From contig NZ_SJTF01000002.1 in NCBI RefSeq assembly GCF_004634245.1, positions 1 to 64,000 of the forward strand: DNA of 64,000 bases, written 5' to 3'. This DNA comes from Flavobacterium foetidum. GTDB taxonomy: Bacteria; Bacteroidota; Bacteroidia; Flavobacteriales; Flavobacteriaceae. Of this stretch, positions 15,611 to 24,700 are shown one piece after another. Positions within the stretch are counted from its first letter, which is position 1, and each line of letters starts with the position of its first letter. The notes under the pieces were generated by a model. The model was given only the letters and a program-made list of their open reading frames with translations. It was not told the DNA's origin and searched no databases. Made by a program: the position numbers and the translations under genes.

Positions 15611-16681
15611 CTATAAATTTATCTCAGTCGTTAATAATTGTTTCATTGCCAAAGCTCCACCGGCAATGCTTTTTATGTTTTTAAATCGGTGTTTTTGAAG
15701 CAATTCGACTGCGATTTTGCTTCTGATTCCCGATTGACAGAAGACATAAATTACTTGATTTTTATCCAGTCTTTCAATTTCTTTTTCCAAGTTCATTAAC
15801 GGAATCTGGATTTGATTTTTGAAACTGATTTTTGGCGATTCGTCAATATTTCTAATGTCAATAAAAAGAATTTCGTCTTTATTTATTTCATCTAAAACAA
15901 ATTCAAAATTTACTTCCTCAATTTCTGCTTTATTATATTTTTCTTCGAATGCTTCTCTGCTGATGGTTTGAAAATCAGATTTATCGAAATCATATTTTTG
16001 CTGTTCGTTGTGCAGCGTATCGTAAACCAAAATTTTTCCGCTTAAAACTTCTCCAATTCCAAGAATCATTTTTAGAACTTCATTGGCCTGGAACATTCCG
16101 ATAATGCCAACCGAAACGCCAAGTACTCCTGCTTCCTCACAATTTAATGTATCCAAATTTTCTTCGGGATACAAACATCTATATGTTGGACCGTCTTGAT
16201 AATTGAAAACCGAAACTTGTCCTTGGAACCTGAAAATAGAACCGTAAACCATTGGTTTATTCGCTACTAAACAAGCATCATTAATTAAATATTTAATTGC
16301 AATATTGTCGGTTGCATCAACAATAATATCATAGTTGTAAAATAAGGAAAGAGCATTTTTTCCCGATAATTTTTCAGCAATCGCTTTTACTTTTACCAAA
16401 GGATTTAGGTCTGAAATCATTACTTTGGCTTCTTTCGCTTTTGATTTTCCGACAGCATCTGTTTTATAAATCACCTGTCTTTGAAGATTGGAAACCTCAA
16501 TAACATCGTGGTCTACAATTCCGATTTCGCCCACTCCAGCCGAAGCCAGATAAGGAAGAATCGCAGCACCCAAACCTCCTGCACCAATTACCAAAACTTT
16601 CGCTGCCGCTAATTTCTGCTGACCGTTCTCTCCTATTTCTGGAAGAATTATTTGTCTGTTATATCGGTTATCTGCATTCAT
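15611..16681 (-). CDS. moeB: MoaD-activating enzyme MoeB with rhodanese domain
   Basis: E1-like adenylyltransferase of 356 residues. Residues 1-240 are the ThiF/MoeB fold: GAGGLGAAILPYLASAGVG nucleotide loop, then DHDVIEVSNLQRQVIY and DATDNIAIKYLINDAC. The catalytic-type Cys lies in DTLNCEEAGVLG. The zinc-binding C-x2-C of MoeB is incomplete: the first Cys is Thr (TYRC), and no second CxxC is seen. Residues about 260-356 form a rhodanese domain with an intact active Cys (VFCQSGIRS). It likely adenylates MoaD and supplies or channels sulfur to form its thiocarboxylate. moaD lies 3 bp upstream in the same operon. Confidence 0.88.
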   Translation of the reverse strand: MNADNRYNRQIILPEIGENGQQKLAAAKVLVIGAGGLGAAILPYLASAGVGEIGIVDHDVIEVSNLQRQVIYKTDAVGKSKAKEAKVMISDLNPLVKVKAIAEKLSGKNALSLFYNYDIIVDATDNIAIKYLINDACLVANKPMVYGSIFRFQGQVSVFNYQDGPTYRCLYPEENLDTLNCEEAGVLGVSVGIIGMFQANEVLKMILGIGEVLSGKILVYDTLHNEQQKYDFDKSDFQTISREAFEEKYNKAEIEEVNFEFVLDEINKDEILFIDIRNIDESPKISFKNQIQIPLMNLEKEIERLDKNQVIYVFCQSGIRSKIAVELLQKHRFKNIKSIAGGALAMKQLLTTEINL

Positions 16682-16684
16682 AAT

Positions 16685-16924
16685 TTATCCTCCGGCAAAC
16701 GGTGGCAATAAAGCTACGATATCACTCGTCTGCAAAGTGTAATCGGATGTTTTTGAAACTATTTTTTGATTGACCGCAACCCTGAAAGTCAGTGACTCGA
16801 AGGCATATTTTTCGTTTAAATCCTGTAAAAGTTTTTGCAATGAAACTTCTTCAGAAAAAGATAATTTTTCGAATTCACATTTTGTCTTTTCGGCTACAGC
16901 TCCAAAATATTTAACTTCAATCAT
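16685..16924 (-). CDS. moaD: Molybdopterin synthase sulfur carrier MoaD
   Basis: Ubiquitin-like protein of 79 residues ending in Gly-Gly (LPPFAGG), the site of thiocarboxylation. Family features are MIEVKYFGAVAEKT at the start, a central LQDLNEKY helix, and VAVNQKIVSKTSDYTLQTSDIVALLPP before the tail. It lies between cobA (2 bp) and moeB (3 bp), consistent with co-translation with its activating enzyme. Confidence 0.93.
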   Translation of the reverse strand: MIEVKYFGAVAEKTKCEFEKLSFSEEVSLQKLLQDLNEKYAFESLTFRVAVNQKIVSKTSDYTLQTSDIVALLPPFAGG

Positions 16925-16926
16925 TC

Positions 16927-17715
16927 TTATAAATTTAAATTCTGAAAAATAAATTCATCATCAAAATGTTCTTGAAAATACGAAATCCAGCTCGACGTAT
17001 TTCGTACTACCTCTCCAATTACAATAATAGCTGGGGATGAAATATTCTTTTCAGCTACCAATTTAGTAATTGTGTCGATAGTACCAATCACTTTTTGCTC
17101 TGAATTTTTCGTTCCGTTCTGAATAATGGCAATTGGCAGATTGTCTTTTCTATTTTCCTGATAAATCGAAATGATTTCATCTAACTTGTGCATTCCCATC
17201 AAAATTACCACAGTCGCAGCCGACTTGGAAGCCAATTGAACATCTTTTGACAATTTATGGTCCGAAGTTGTTCCTGTTATCACCCAAAAACTCTCTGCTA
17301 CTTTTCGCTGTGTCAGACTGATTCCGACCGAAGCAGGAACTCCCAAAGCCGAAGAAATCCCAGGAACAATAGCCGTTTCGATTCCGAAATGTGCTGCAAA
17401 TTCTATTTCTTCGCTTCCCCTTCCAAAAACAAACGGGTCGCCTCCTTTTAAGCGAACAACATGTCCGTGTGTTTTTGCCATAGAAACAATCAAATCGTTG
17501 ATTTGGTCTTGTGTATAAGCGTGGCAGCCTAAACGTTTTCCCACAAAAACAATTTCTGCACTTGGTGCGTACTGCAACAATTCTTCATTTACCAAAGCAT
17601 CGTACAAAACGACATCGGCACTTTTTAAAGCTTTTATGGCTTTCATCGTAATCAGTTCAACATCGCCCGGACCTGCGCCTACGATAGTCAATTTTGGTGT
17701 TTTTAAAGTTTCCAT
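16927..17715 (-). CDS. cobA: Uroporphyrinogen-III C-methyltransferase
   Basis: SUMT enzyme of 262 residues making precorrin-2 by two SAM-dependent methylations, the branch point to siroheme. Signature segments are VGAGPGDVELITMKAIKAL near the start, VLYDALVNEELL, FVGKRLGCHAYTQDQIN, VVRLKGGDPFVFGRGSEE and PGISSALGVPASVGISLTQR. It is fully embedded in the molybdopterin operon (6 bp after mobA, 2 bp before moaD), which ties siroheme supply to nitrate assimilation. No dehydrogenase/ferrochelatase (CysG N-terminal or SirC/SirB) is in the window. Confidence 0.93.
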   Translation of the reverse strand: METLKTPKLTIVGAGPGDVELITMKAIKALKSADVVLYDALVNEELLQYAPSAEIVFVGKRLGCHAYTQDQINDLIVSMAKTHGHVVRLKGGDPFVFGRGSEEIEFAAHFGIETAIVPGISSALGVPASVGISLTQRKVAESFWVITGTTSDHKLSKDVQLASKSAATVVILMGMHKLDEIISIYQENRKDNLPIAIIQNGTKNSEQKVIGTIDTITKLVAEKNISSPAIIVIGEVVRNTSSWISYFQEHFDDEFIFQNLNL

Positions 17716-17721
17716 ACTGCT

Positions 17722-18294
17722 TTAAATTGAATTGATATTTAAATCATCTAATTCGTCTGCCGAATTAATATTACTCAAATGAAAGTTCTCACTTTCTTCT
17801 ATATTAATAATCTGATGTGGCACTTTGGCTAACAAATCCATCATTCTCAGTTCATTTGAATCGATTGATTCTTTAATAACCGGAACAATTTCTTTTGAAT
17901 AAATTCCGATTAGCGGATGTGTTTTACTTTCTGAGGCGAAAACTGTGATTTCGGCTTCCTTTGTGTGTTTTGAAATCAGTTCCTGCAATAATTCTGTTGA
18001 AATTAACGGAATATCACAACTCAAAATCAAATTGAATTCGGTTTCAGAATGTGATAATGCAGTGTAGATTCCTCCCAAAGGGCCTTTATCTTCAATTAAA
18101 TCTGGTATTTTTTCATATTGCAAATAATCATAATCTCTGGATGCCGTAATCAATTTTATTTGGTCGGTAATGGGTAAAATTGCCTGAATGATATGCTCGA
18201 TGAATGGTTTTTCCTGAAACAAAACCAATCCTTTTTCTGACTGCATTCTGGAGCTTTTTCCTCCGCAAAGAATAAATACTGTTATTGTTTTCAT
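17722..18294 (-). CDS. mobA: Molybdenum cofactor guanylyltransferase MobA
   Basis: Nucleotidyltransferase of 190 residues that attaches GMP to molybdopterin, giving the bis-MGD needed by NasA-type reductases. The N-terminal ILCGGKSSRMQSEKGL is the signature loop, followed by PDLIEDKGPLGGIYTALSHS and LSCDIPLISTELL (the Asp that binds metal), and HPLIGIYSKEIVPV near 125. Length is normal. It begins the tight mobA-cobA-moaD-moeB run; a 489-bp repeat region lies upstream. Confidence 0.93.
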   Translation of the reverse strand: MKTITVFILCGGKSSRMQSEKGLVLFQEKPFIEHIIQAILPITDQIKLITASRDYDYLQYEKIPDLIEDKGPLGGIYTALSHSETEFNLILSCDIPLISTELLQELISKHTKEAEITVFASESKTHPLIGIYSKEIVPVIKESIDSNELRMMDLLAKVPHQIINIEESENFHLSNINSADELDDLNINSI

Positions 18295-18368
18295 AGCTTT
18301 TAGTTTTTTTAATTTGCCACAGATTAAAGGATTAAAAAGATTTTCTTAGGTACTTTTGTTGTTTTTTT

Positions 18369-18768
18369 GCCACGAATTGCACCAATTTTCACTAATTCTA
18401 TTACATCTTTAAAAAAAACAATTTGTGGAAATTCGTGTAATTTGTGGTTAACAAAAATCCTTTTAATCTGCGAAATCTGTCGCAAAAAACGCAATCCTTA
18501 TCTTTTGCCACGAATTCCACCAATTTTCACTAATTCATATTAAAAAAAAACAATTCGGGAAATTCGGGAAATTCGTGCAATTCGTGGCTAACAAAAATCC
18601 TTTTAATCTGCGAAATCTGTCGCAAAAAACGCAATCATAATCTTTTGCCACGAATTCCATCAATTTTACTAATTCTATTACATATTTAAAAAAAACAATT
18701 CGTGCAAATTCGTGTAATTAGTGGCAGAAAAAATCCTTTTAATCTGTGAAATCTGTGGCAAAAACCAT
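18369..18768. repeat. Three tandem copies of a ~139-bp palindromic element
   Basis: Units start at 18369, 18507 and 18647. Each begins GCCACGAATT, has a central A-rich hinge, an inverted arm ending near GTGGC or GTGGT, and a tail containing TCCTTTTAATCTGCGAAATC. The copies are about 85-90 percent alike by eye. They fill the gap between tauE and mobA. There is no coding frame. The period and lack of unique spacers exclude CRISPR. Confidence 0.85.
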
Positions 18769-18783
18769 ATTTTCATTTCATCG

Positions 18784-19557
18784 TTAAGGAAAAATCAATT
18801 TCACGCTTGCCATTAAAATTACCGTTCCGAGAACCATTTTTAAAGTTCTGTTCGAGAATTTTCCGCTGCCATAAAATCCTCCTAACATTCCGCCAACAAC
18901 TGCAATCGGTACTAAATAAAAACTTTCCATTGGGATTGTTTTTCCTCCTAAAAAGAATCCCAGCATTCCTGCAAACGAATTCACAAAAATGAATAAACTT
19001 GAGATTGCAGCAGATTCTTTTACCGACGCCCAACCTAAGAACAATAAAATTGGACTCAATATAATTCCACCCCCAATTCCGAGCATTCCAGACAACAATC
19101 CGATAGAAAAACCAATGACCAATGCAAAAGGAAGATTGATTTTTACTTCTTCTTTTTCCTTAAAATTAAAAACACCGAATAACCTCAGCGCTGCAAAAAC
19201 TAATACAATTCCGAGAATTATTTTATAAATCATATTATCCAAAGTTATAAATCCGCCAATAAAAGCCGCTGGAATCGAAGCAATCGCAAATGGATAAAAC
19301 AACTTGGGTTTGAAATAATTATTTCGATAATAAAACAAGAACGAAATACTCGAAACAAATAAATTCAACAACAATGCCGAAGGTTTCATAATCGAAATCG
19401 GAAAAGCAAAAATGCTCATCAAAGCCAAATATCCCGAAGCACCGCCATGCCCCACACTCGAATATAAAAAGGCAATTACAATTAAGGCAAAACTGAATAA
19501 TAGTATGTTTTCGGAAGTTAAGAGATTCATTTTTTTTTGTTTTGTTTCAGGTTTCAA
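18784..19557 (-). CDS. TauE/SafE-family sulfite exporter-like permease
   Basis: Membrane protein of 257 residues with about eight hydrophobic segments and two duplicated halves. Typical family loops are YSSVGHGGASGYLALMSIF near 33-50 and SIGLLSGMLGIGGGIILSPILL near 150-172, each with the Gly-rich turn. Members export or import small anions such as sulfite, sulfoacetate or related organosulfur compounds. It sits between moeA and mobA on the same strand. That is unexpected for cofactor genes but would fit sulfite handling next to siroheme synthesis, or transport of molybdate or another oxyanion. The substrate is unknown. Confidence 0.85.
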   Translation of the reverse strand: MKPETKQKKMNLLTSENILLFSFALIVIAFLYSSVGHGGASGYLALMSIFAFPISIMKPSALLLNLFVSSISFLFYYRNNYFKPKLFYPFAIASIPAAFIGGFITLDNMIYKIILGIVLVFAALRLFGVFNFKEKEEVKINLPFALVIGFSIGLLSGMLGIGGGIILSPILLFLGWASVKESAAISSLFIFVNSFAGMLGFFLGGKTIPMESFYLVPIAVVGGMLGGFYGSGKFSNRTLKMVLGTVILMASVKLIFP

Positions 19558-19655
19558 GTTTCAGGTTTCAGGTTATTACTTTGTGTCCAAACCTTAACTA
19601 AAATCTATTTTCTATTTTCTATGTTCTATGCTCTATTTTCATATCCCAATAAAAC

Positions 19656-20828
19656 CTAGTCAATCGGAAGAATCGTAACCAAATTTTCTTTTTCGATCTT
19701 TTGAATATCGTGTTCTACAATCACTAAACCATTTGCAATAGCAAAAGAATTAAGCATTGAAGAGGCTTGACCTTCTAAAATCGTGACATGAGTTTCATCG
19801 TACAGCGCTTTTAAAAACAGTGTTTTGCCTGTTTTGTTTTCTATGTCAGCATTTAGTTTCCGTACTATTTTTGGCAGATGAGTGTTTGAAAAACCCATTC
19901 GGTTTTTGATAGCTGGATATACATAAATATAAAAATTGGTTAACGACGAGGCCGGATTTCCTGGAAGCGCAAATACCAAAGTATCTTTTTTTGAACCAAA
20001 AAACATTGGCTTTCCCGGTTTCTGATTGATTTTATAAAAAAGTTCTGCTACTCCATTTGCCAACAATGCATCTTTTACAAAATCGTAATCGCCTACTGAG
20101 ATACCTCCTGAAATTAAAACTATGTCGTTTTCCTTTAAAATTGTTTTTAATGCTTTTTTAGTCGCTTTTAAATGGTCTTTAACCCTATAAACTTTTGCTT
20201 TATTTATACCTATAGTCTTCAATGCCGCCTGAAGCATAACCGAATTGCTTTCGTAGATTTTACCCTTAGAAAGCTTTTTCCCACGGTCCACCAATTCGTT
20301 TCCAGTTACCAAAATTGCTACTTTAGGCTTTTTATAAATAGCGACTTCCGTAATTCCCAAACAAGCAAAAAAACCAATTGCAGCAGGAGTAATTAAAGTA
20401 TCAGCATCAAAAACTACATCTTCTTTGTTAATCTGTTCGCCTTTGTTTCTAACGTTTGCAAATTGATCCGGTTTTTTGGCAATCAAAATTGAATCGCCGT
20501 TTACCATTACATCTTCCTGCATCACAACCGTATCAGCATTTTTAGGAACGTAGGCACCGGTAAAAATACGTACTGCCTGATTTTCTTTTAACTTTATATC
20601 AGCGTAATCTCCGGCTTGTGAAATCCCTACCACATCAAACTGATGTCTCATAGAATGAATAAAAGCATAACCATCCATAGCAGATTGTCGAAATGGAGGC
20701 ATCGCAATTGGAGAATAAATTGTTTCTGCCAAAATGCAGCCAAGAGCTTTTTCAATTGGAACTTTTTTTACAATCTTAATCGAACTATTGGCTCCTATAA
20801 TTTCAAGGGCTTTTTTTACTTCTATCAT
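19656..20828 (-). CDS. moeA: Molybdopterin molybdotransferase MoeA
   Basis: Protein of 390 residues catalysing molybdate insertion into adenylated molybdopterin. Signatures are MPPFRQSAMDGYAF near 43, RIFTGAYVPKNADTVVMQED near 90, VAILVTGNELVDRG near 180, LISGGISVGDYDFVKDAL near 240 and VFALPGNPASSLTNF near 284. Length is usual. It is the first gene of the minus-strand cofactor cluster. Its upstream region has an inverted repeat and a TACTTATATTTG box like those in front of narK and nasA, so it is probably co-regulated with nitrate reduction. Confidence 0.95.
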   Translation of the reverse strand: MIEVKKALEIIGANSSIKIVKKVPIEKALGCILAETIYSPIAMPPFRQSAMDGYAFIHSMRHQFDVVGISQAGDYADIKLKENQAVRIFTGAYVPKNADTVVMQEDVMVNGDSILIAKKPDQFANVRNKGEQINKEDVVFDADTLITPAAIGFFACLGITEVAIYKKPKVAILVTGNELVDRGKKLSKGKIYESNSVMLQAALKTIGINKAKVYRVKDHLKATKKALKTILKENDIVLISGGISVGDYDFVKDALLANGVAELFYKINQKPGKPMFFGSKKDTLVFALPGNPASSLTNFYIYVYPAIKNRMGFSNTHLPKIVRKLNADIENKTGKTLFLKALYDETHVTILEGQASSMLNSFAIANGLVIVEHDIQKIEKENLVTILPID

Positions 20829-20853
20829 TTTTTTTAGTTATAAAACTAAGTAA

Positions 20854-20880
20854 AAATACTTATTACAAATATAAGTATTT
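20854..20880 (-). promoter_or_regulatory. moeA promoter with 10-bp inverted repeat
   Basis: AAATACTTAT (20854..20863) and ATAAGTATTT (20871..20880) are perfect inverted copies with a 7-nt spacer. Read on the minus strand, TACTTATATTTG (20866..20877) holds a TAnnTTTG box 38 bp before the ATG at 20828, and no TTTG lies at the -33 distance. Further AAGTA/TACT half-sites occur near 21048-21074. Confidence 0.55.
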
Positions 20881-21223
20881 ATAGTTAGCATGAATAAAAA
20901 ACTTTTACTTTATTTTTTTAGTCTATAAAATTACTCTAATTAATTCAAAATCAACTTTAAAATCGAAGGCTAAATTTTATAAAATAATATCATAAAAACG
21001 GTAATAGTTTATCTTAATCGGTTTTAAATGAAATTTTTTCCAATTATAAGTACAAAAAATAAGTAAAAAATACTACAATTTCAAAATAGCGACTCGCTAA
21101 TTTTAACATTTTACCAACAACCAGAAACTTTAAAAACATCAATATTTATAAGGTCTAAGGCATTGTAGCCTGTTCTTTACCAAAAACCCTTTATATTTTT
21201 TTTCAAAAAAAATGACGCAAACT

Positions 21224-21254
21224 TTTGGTTTTTATTATATTAAAATTAACTTTG
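21224..21254 (+). promoter_or_regulatory. Consensus promoter for the sulfatase/SusCD operon
   Basis: TTTG (21224..21227), a 19-bp spacer, then TAACTTTG (21247..21254) is a full match to the Bacteroidota housekeeping promoter. Transcription from here would give a leader of roughly 465 nt before the SusC ATG at 21729. The 900-bp gap 20829..21728 holds the moeA promoter on one side and this leader on the other. Apart from the short leader frame I see no gene in it. Confidence 0.6.
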
Positions 21255-21563
21255 TCCTATAGAGTTAGTAGAGTTTTAAATATTATTTCAAACCGTAAAA
21301 GACTATATTTTGAAAACAACAGAAAACATTTCGTTTTACATTCTTTCTAAAAAAAGCACTCATAACATTTTTTGTTATATGTGCAGCTGTTGTTAATACT
21401 CTGTCATCTTTAATTCGTATCAACGAATTACAAATTCACCACCAAAAATATTTACTGAAAATAACCCAAAAATCGTTCTGATGCATTTTGTATGCGTTAG
21501 TCAGATTATTGAAAACCTATTTATAATTCAGAATTAAATAACTAACAATTAAAAAAAACTAAA

Positions 21564-21596
21564 ATGAAAATAATGCAGACCTGCTGTTGTAAATAA
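21564..21596 (+). CDS. Putative leader peptide with Cys-Cys-Cys
   Basis: A 10-codon frame, MKIMQTCCCK, then TAA. It starts after an A-rich stretch, as is common for translated genes in this phylum, and has three successive Cys codons (TGC TGT TGT, 21582..21590) just before its stop. A perfect 10-bp hairpin begins 6 nt after the stop. Its location in the leader of a sulfate-ester scavenging operon matches the logic of amino-acid attenuators: ribosomes stall on Cys codons when cysteine is scarce. Mycobacteria have described polycysteine leader peptides with this role. The function here is inferred, but the run of Cys codons is direct observation. Confidence 0.55.
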   Translation: MKIMQTCCCK

Positions 21597-21601
21597 AAAA
21601 A

Positions 21602-21701
21602 GCCATTTCTGCGGCAACAGAAATGGCGAGGCTTAAGAACATTTATCACTAAATCAAGAACACTTTTAGAGTGCTGTATAAACAGTGCTCAGGGCGTCTT
21701 G
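21602..21701 (+). promoter_or_regulatory. Leader RNA hairpins between the Cys peptide and SusC
   Basis: Hairpin 1 is GCCATTTCTG (21602..21611) with CAGAAATGGC (21618..21627), loop of 6 nt. Hairpin 2 is GAGTGCTG (21669..21676) with CAGTGCTC (21683..21690), including two G-U pairs, possibly closed by CAAGA (21655..21659) and TCTTG (21697..21701). No T run follows either, so they are not standard intrinsic terminators. A ribosome paused on the Cys codons would cover the 5' arm of hairpin 1. Confidence 0.5.
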
Positions 21702-21728
21702 TTAATTACTTAAAACCAACACAAAGAA

Positions 21729-24700
21729 ATGAAAAATATTTCAAACATATACATATTGTTATTTCTCCTGCTGCTGACGGCAGGAATACAAGCCCAAAAT
21801 ACCGCCCCTCTTATTCAATCTAAACTTGACGGAACAGTGGTTGATGCCATTACAAATCAGCCAATTATCGGTGCCTCAGTAAACATTAAAGGAACAACAC
21901 ACGGCGTAGTGACCGATGCTGAAGGAAAATTTTATTTTCAGACTGGACAAAAATTTCCCTACACTTTAATAGTAAGCTACATCGGATACAAAAAAGCTGA
22001 AGTTATAGTTGAAAAAAATCCAGTAATTATCAGTTTAAAGGAAGAACGCCAAGAATTGGATGAATTGGTGGTCGTTGGATACGGAACTCAGAAGCGAAAA
22101 GACATTACAGGTTCTGTTGCTTCTGTACCAAAGGCAAATTTATCACAGGTAACTTCCTCAGCAGACAACCTTCTACGAGGTGCTGTTTCTGGGGTTGTAG
22201 TTACACAAAGTTCGGGTCGCCCTGGTGCCTCTTCAAGCGTTCGCATCCGCGGAGGAAACTCAATTACTGCTGGTAATGAGCCTTTGTATGTGGTTGACGG
22301 CATCTTAATTTATAACGATAATGCCAACAGTTCTGCCGGAGTTACTTATGCAGGAGCGAGCGTAAACGTTTTGTCTACTATTAATCCGGCCGACATTGAG
22401 TCTATTGAGGTTCTTAAAGACGCTTCTGCCACTGCAATTTATGGTTCTCGCGGCGCAAATGGAGTAGTCATTATTACAACAAAAAAAGGGACAAAAGGAC
22501 AAGATAATATATCCTACCAAGGTTATTTCGGATTCCAAAATATTTCAAAGAAATTGAGATTAATGAATGCCAGCGAATGGGCCAGCCTTCGTAATGATGT
22601 TCAAGCAAGTATTGGTCAGGCGCCTTCTTTCACTGCTGAACAGATTGAAGCTTTTAAGACTTCTGGAAACTACGATTGGCAATCTGCAGCTTTTAGAACT
22701 GCGGCGCCTGTTCAAAGTCATAACCTCTCTTTTTCTGGCGGCGACGAAAGATCAAGATACTCTATTTCGGCTGGCTATTTTGATCAGGAAGGAATTGTTT
22801 TGGGTTCAGATTTCAAACGTGTTTCGCTTCGTGCCAATTATGAAAGAAACTATTCGCAGAATTTTAAATTTGGCGTAAACGCTAACTACACTTACTCTCT
22901 AGCCAATGGTGTAGGAACTGCTGGAAGCGGCCGAACTCCAAATCCGATAGTCGCAGCAGTACTGACAGCACCCGTTGTCCCGATAAAAAATGCTGACGGA
23001 AGCTATAATGTCACCAATAATCCTTATGCAACTTCTGTAAATGGTTATGTTCCAAACCCAATTAATGATTTGGAAAATACTATTAACGAAACCAACTTGA
23101 ACAGAATTCTAACCAGTTTATTTGGTGAGTACAAATTAACCAAAAAACTGACTGCTAAAGTTGCAGTGAGCGGTGATGTTTTAAATACAAAACAAAATTA
23201 CTACGCGCCAGCTAACACAACTACCGGAGCTGGTACAAAAGGGTTGGCGTCGGTCGGAGATCGACTGGTGGGTTCGGTTTTAAACGAAAACACTTTAAAC
23301 TACAATACCAATTTTGGAGAAAATCATAAGTTCTCTGCTTTAGGAGGCTATACGCTTCAATACACTAAAGGAGAAGTGGTAAATGCAGGAGCCAACACCT
23401 TTGTAAACGACGCAAATACGTACAACGCACTTCAAGACGGTGTTGCAGTAAAACCGTATAGCGAAGCGTACGAAAGTGTTTTAAAATCATGGTTGGCAAG
23501 GGTAAATTATTCGTATAAAGGAAAATACAACTTTACACTTTCCGGACGTGCCGATGGATCTTCTAGATTTGGTGCCGAATCACTTTGGGGATATTTCCCG
23601 TCTGCTGGTTTTTCATGGAATATCACAGATGAAGAGTTTGCCAATAACATAAAAGGCATAACTGAAGCCAAACTTAGAATTACAGCCGGAACAACAGGAA
23701 ACCAAGAGATTGGAAACTATCTTTCTCTTGCTTCGATGGGTTCTGTAAACTATTCCTTTGGAGGAACTTTATACACGGGAATCGCTCCTACCCGACTGGC
23801 TAATCCTGATTTGAAATGGGAAAAAACAACCCAATACAATGTTGGTTTGGATTTATCATTATTAGACCGCAAAATCAATTTTGTTTTTGATGTGTATTAC
23901 AAAAAAACAAACGATTTGTTGATCAGCGTTCCGGTTCCGTTGAGTTCTGGATATGCTACTGTTCTTCAAAATATTGGTGGAGTTGAGAACAAAGGTGTAG
24001 AGATTGGCTTGACAACCGAAAACGTAAAAACAGAAAACTTTGCATGGAATTCTAACATCGTATTTTCTGCAAACCGAAATAAGGTTACCGAAATCGGAAA
24101 CGGTGTAAACGAGTTTTTCCCTGTTGTGCCAAACGGTTCATTATTACAGCAACAACCTGTAATTGTAAAAGTGGGCTTGCCTCTTGGAACTTTCTGGGGA
24201 TACAGAACCAACGGAATCTTCCAAACGCAGGAAGAGGTAAATACGCAGCCAAAAATCAACAGTTTGGCCAATACAAAAGTAGGAGACCGAAGATATGTTG
24301 ATACAAACGGAGATGGGGTAATTACTGCTCTAGATAAAGGAAATTTAGGTACATCGCAGCCAAAATTTGTTGGAAGTTTCAGCAATACCATTTCGCATAA
24401 TGATTTCGATCTGAATTTCTCTTTTCAAGGATCTTATGGCGCAAAAATCTTCAATGCCTTAAACCAGCAATTAGAAATTTCTACACTTGGAACTAATGCG
24501 GCTTCAACCTTAAATGATCGTTGGACACCAACAAACCCAAGCAACGAAATTCCGAGGGCTACAAGTTCTCCATTAGGAATCGTTTCTGAAAGATATGTAG
24601 AAGACGCTTCTTTTCTAAGATTGAAATTAATCACATTGGGGTATACGCTTCCAAAAAGCGTTTCTAAAAAACTGGGGGCAAAAAGCTTAAAAGTGTATGT

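Noticed and set aside
18369..18768. CRISPR array
   Set aside because: Repeats are about 139 bp long without unique spacers of regular length, and no cas genes are present.
21255..21728. SAM or cobalamin riboswitch in the SusC leader
   Set aside because: None of the conserved cores of these riboswitches that I know could be found; the Cys-codon frame with hairpins explains the region better.
23966..24391. Minus-strand frame of 141 codons inside the first SusC gene
   Set aside because: Shadow of the barrel-coding region; the plus-strand product is a clear TonB-dependent receptor.
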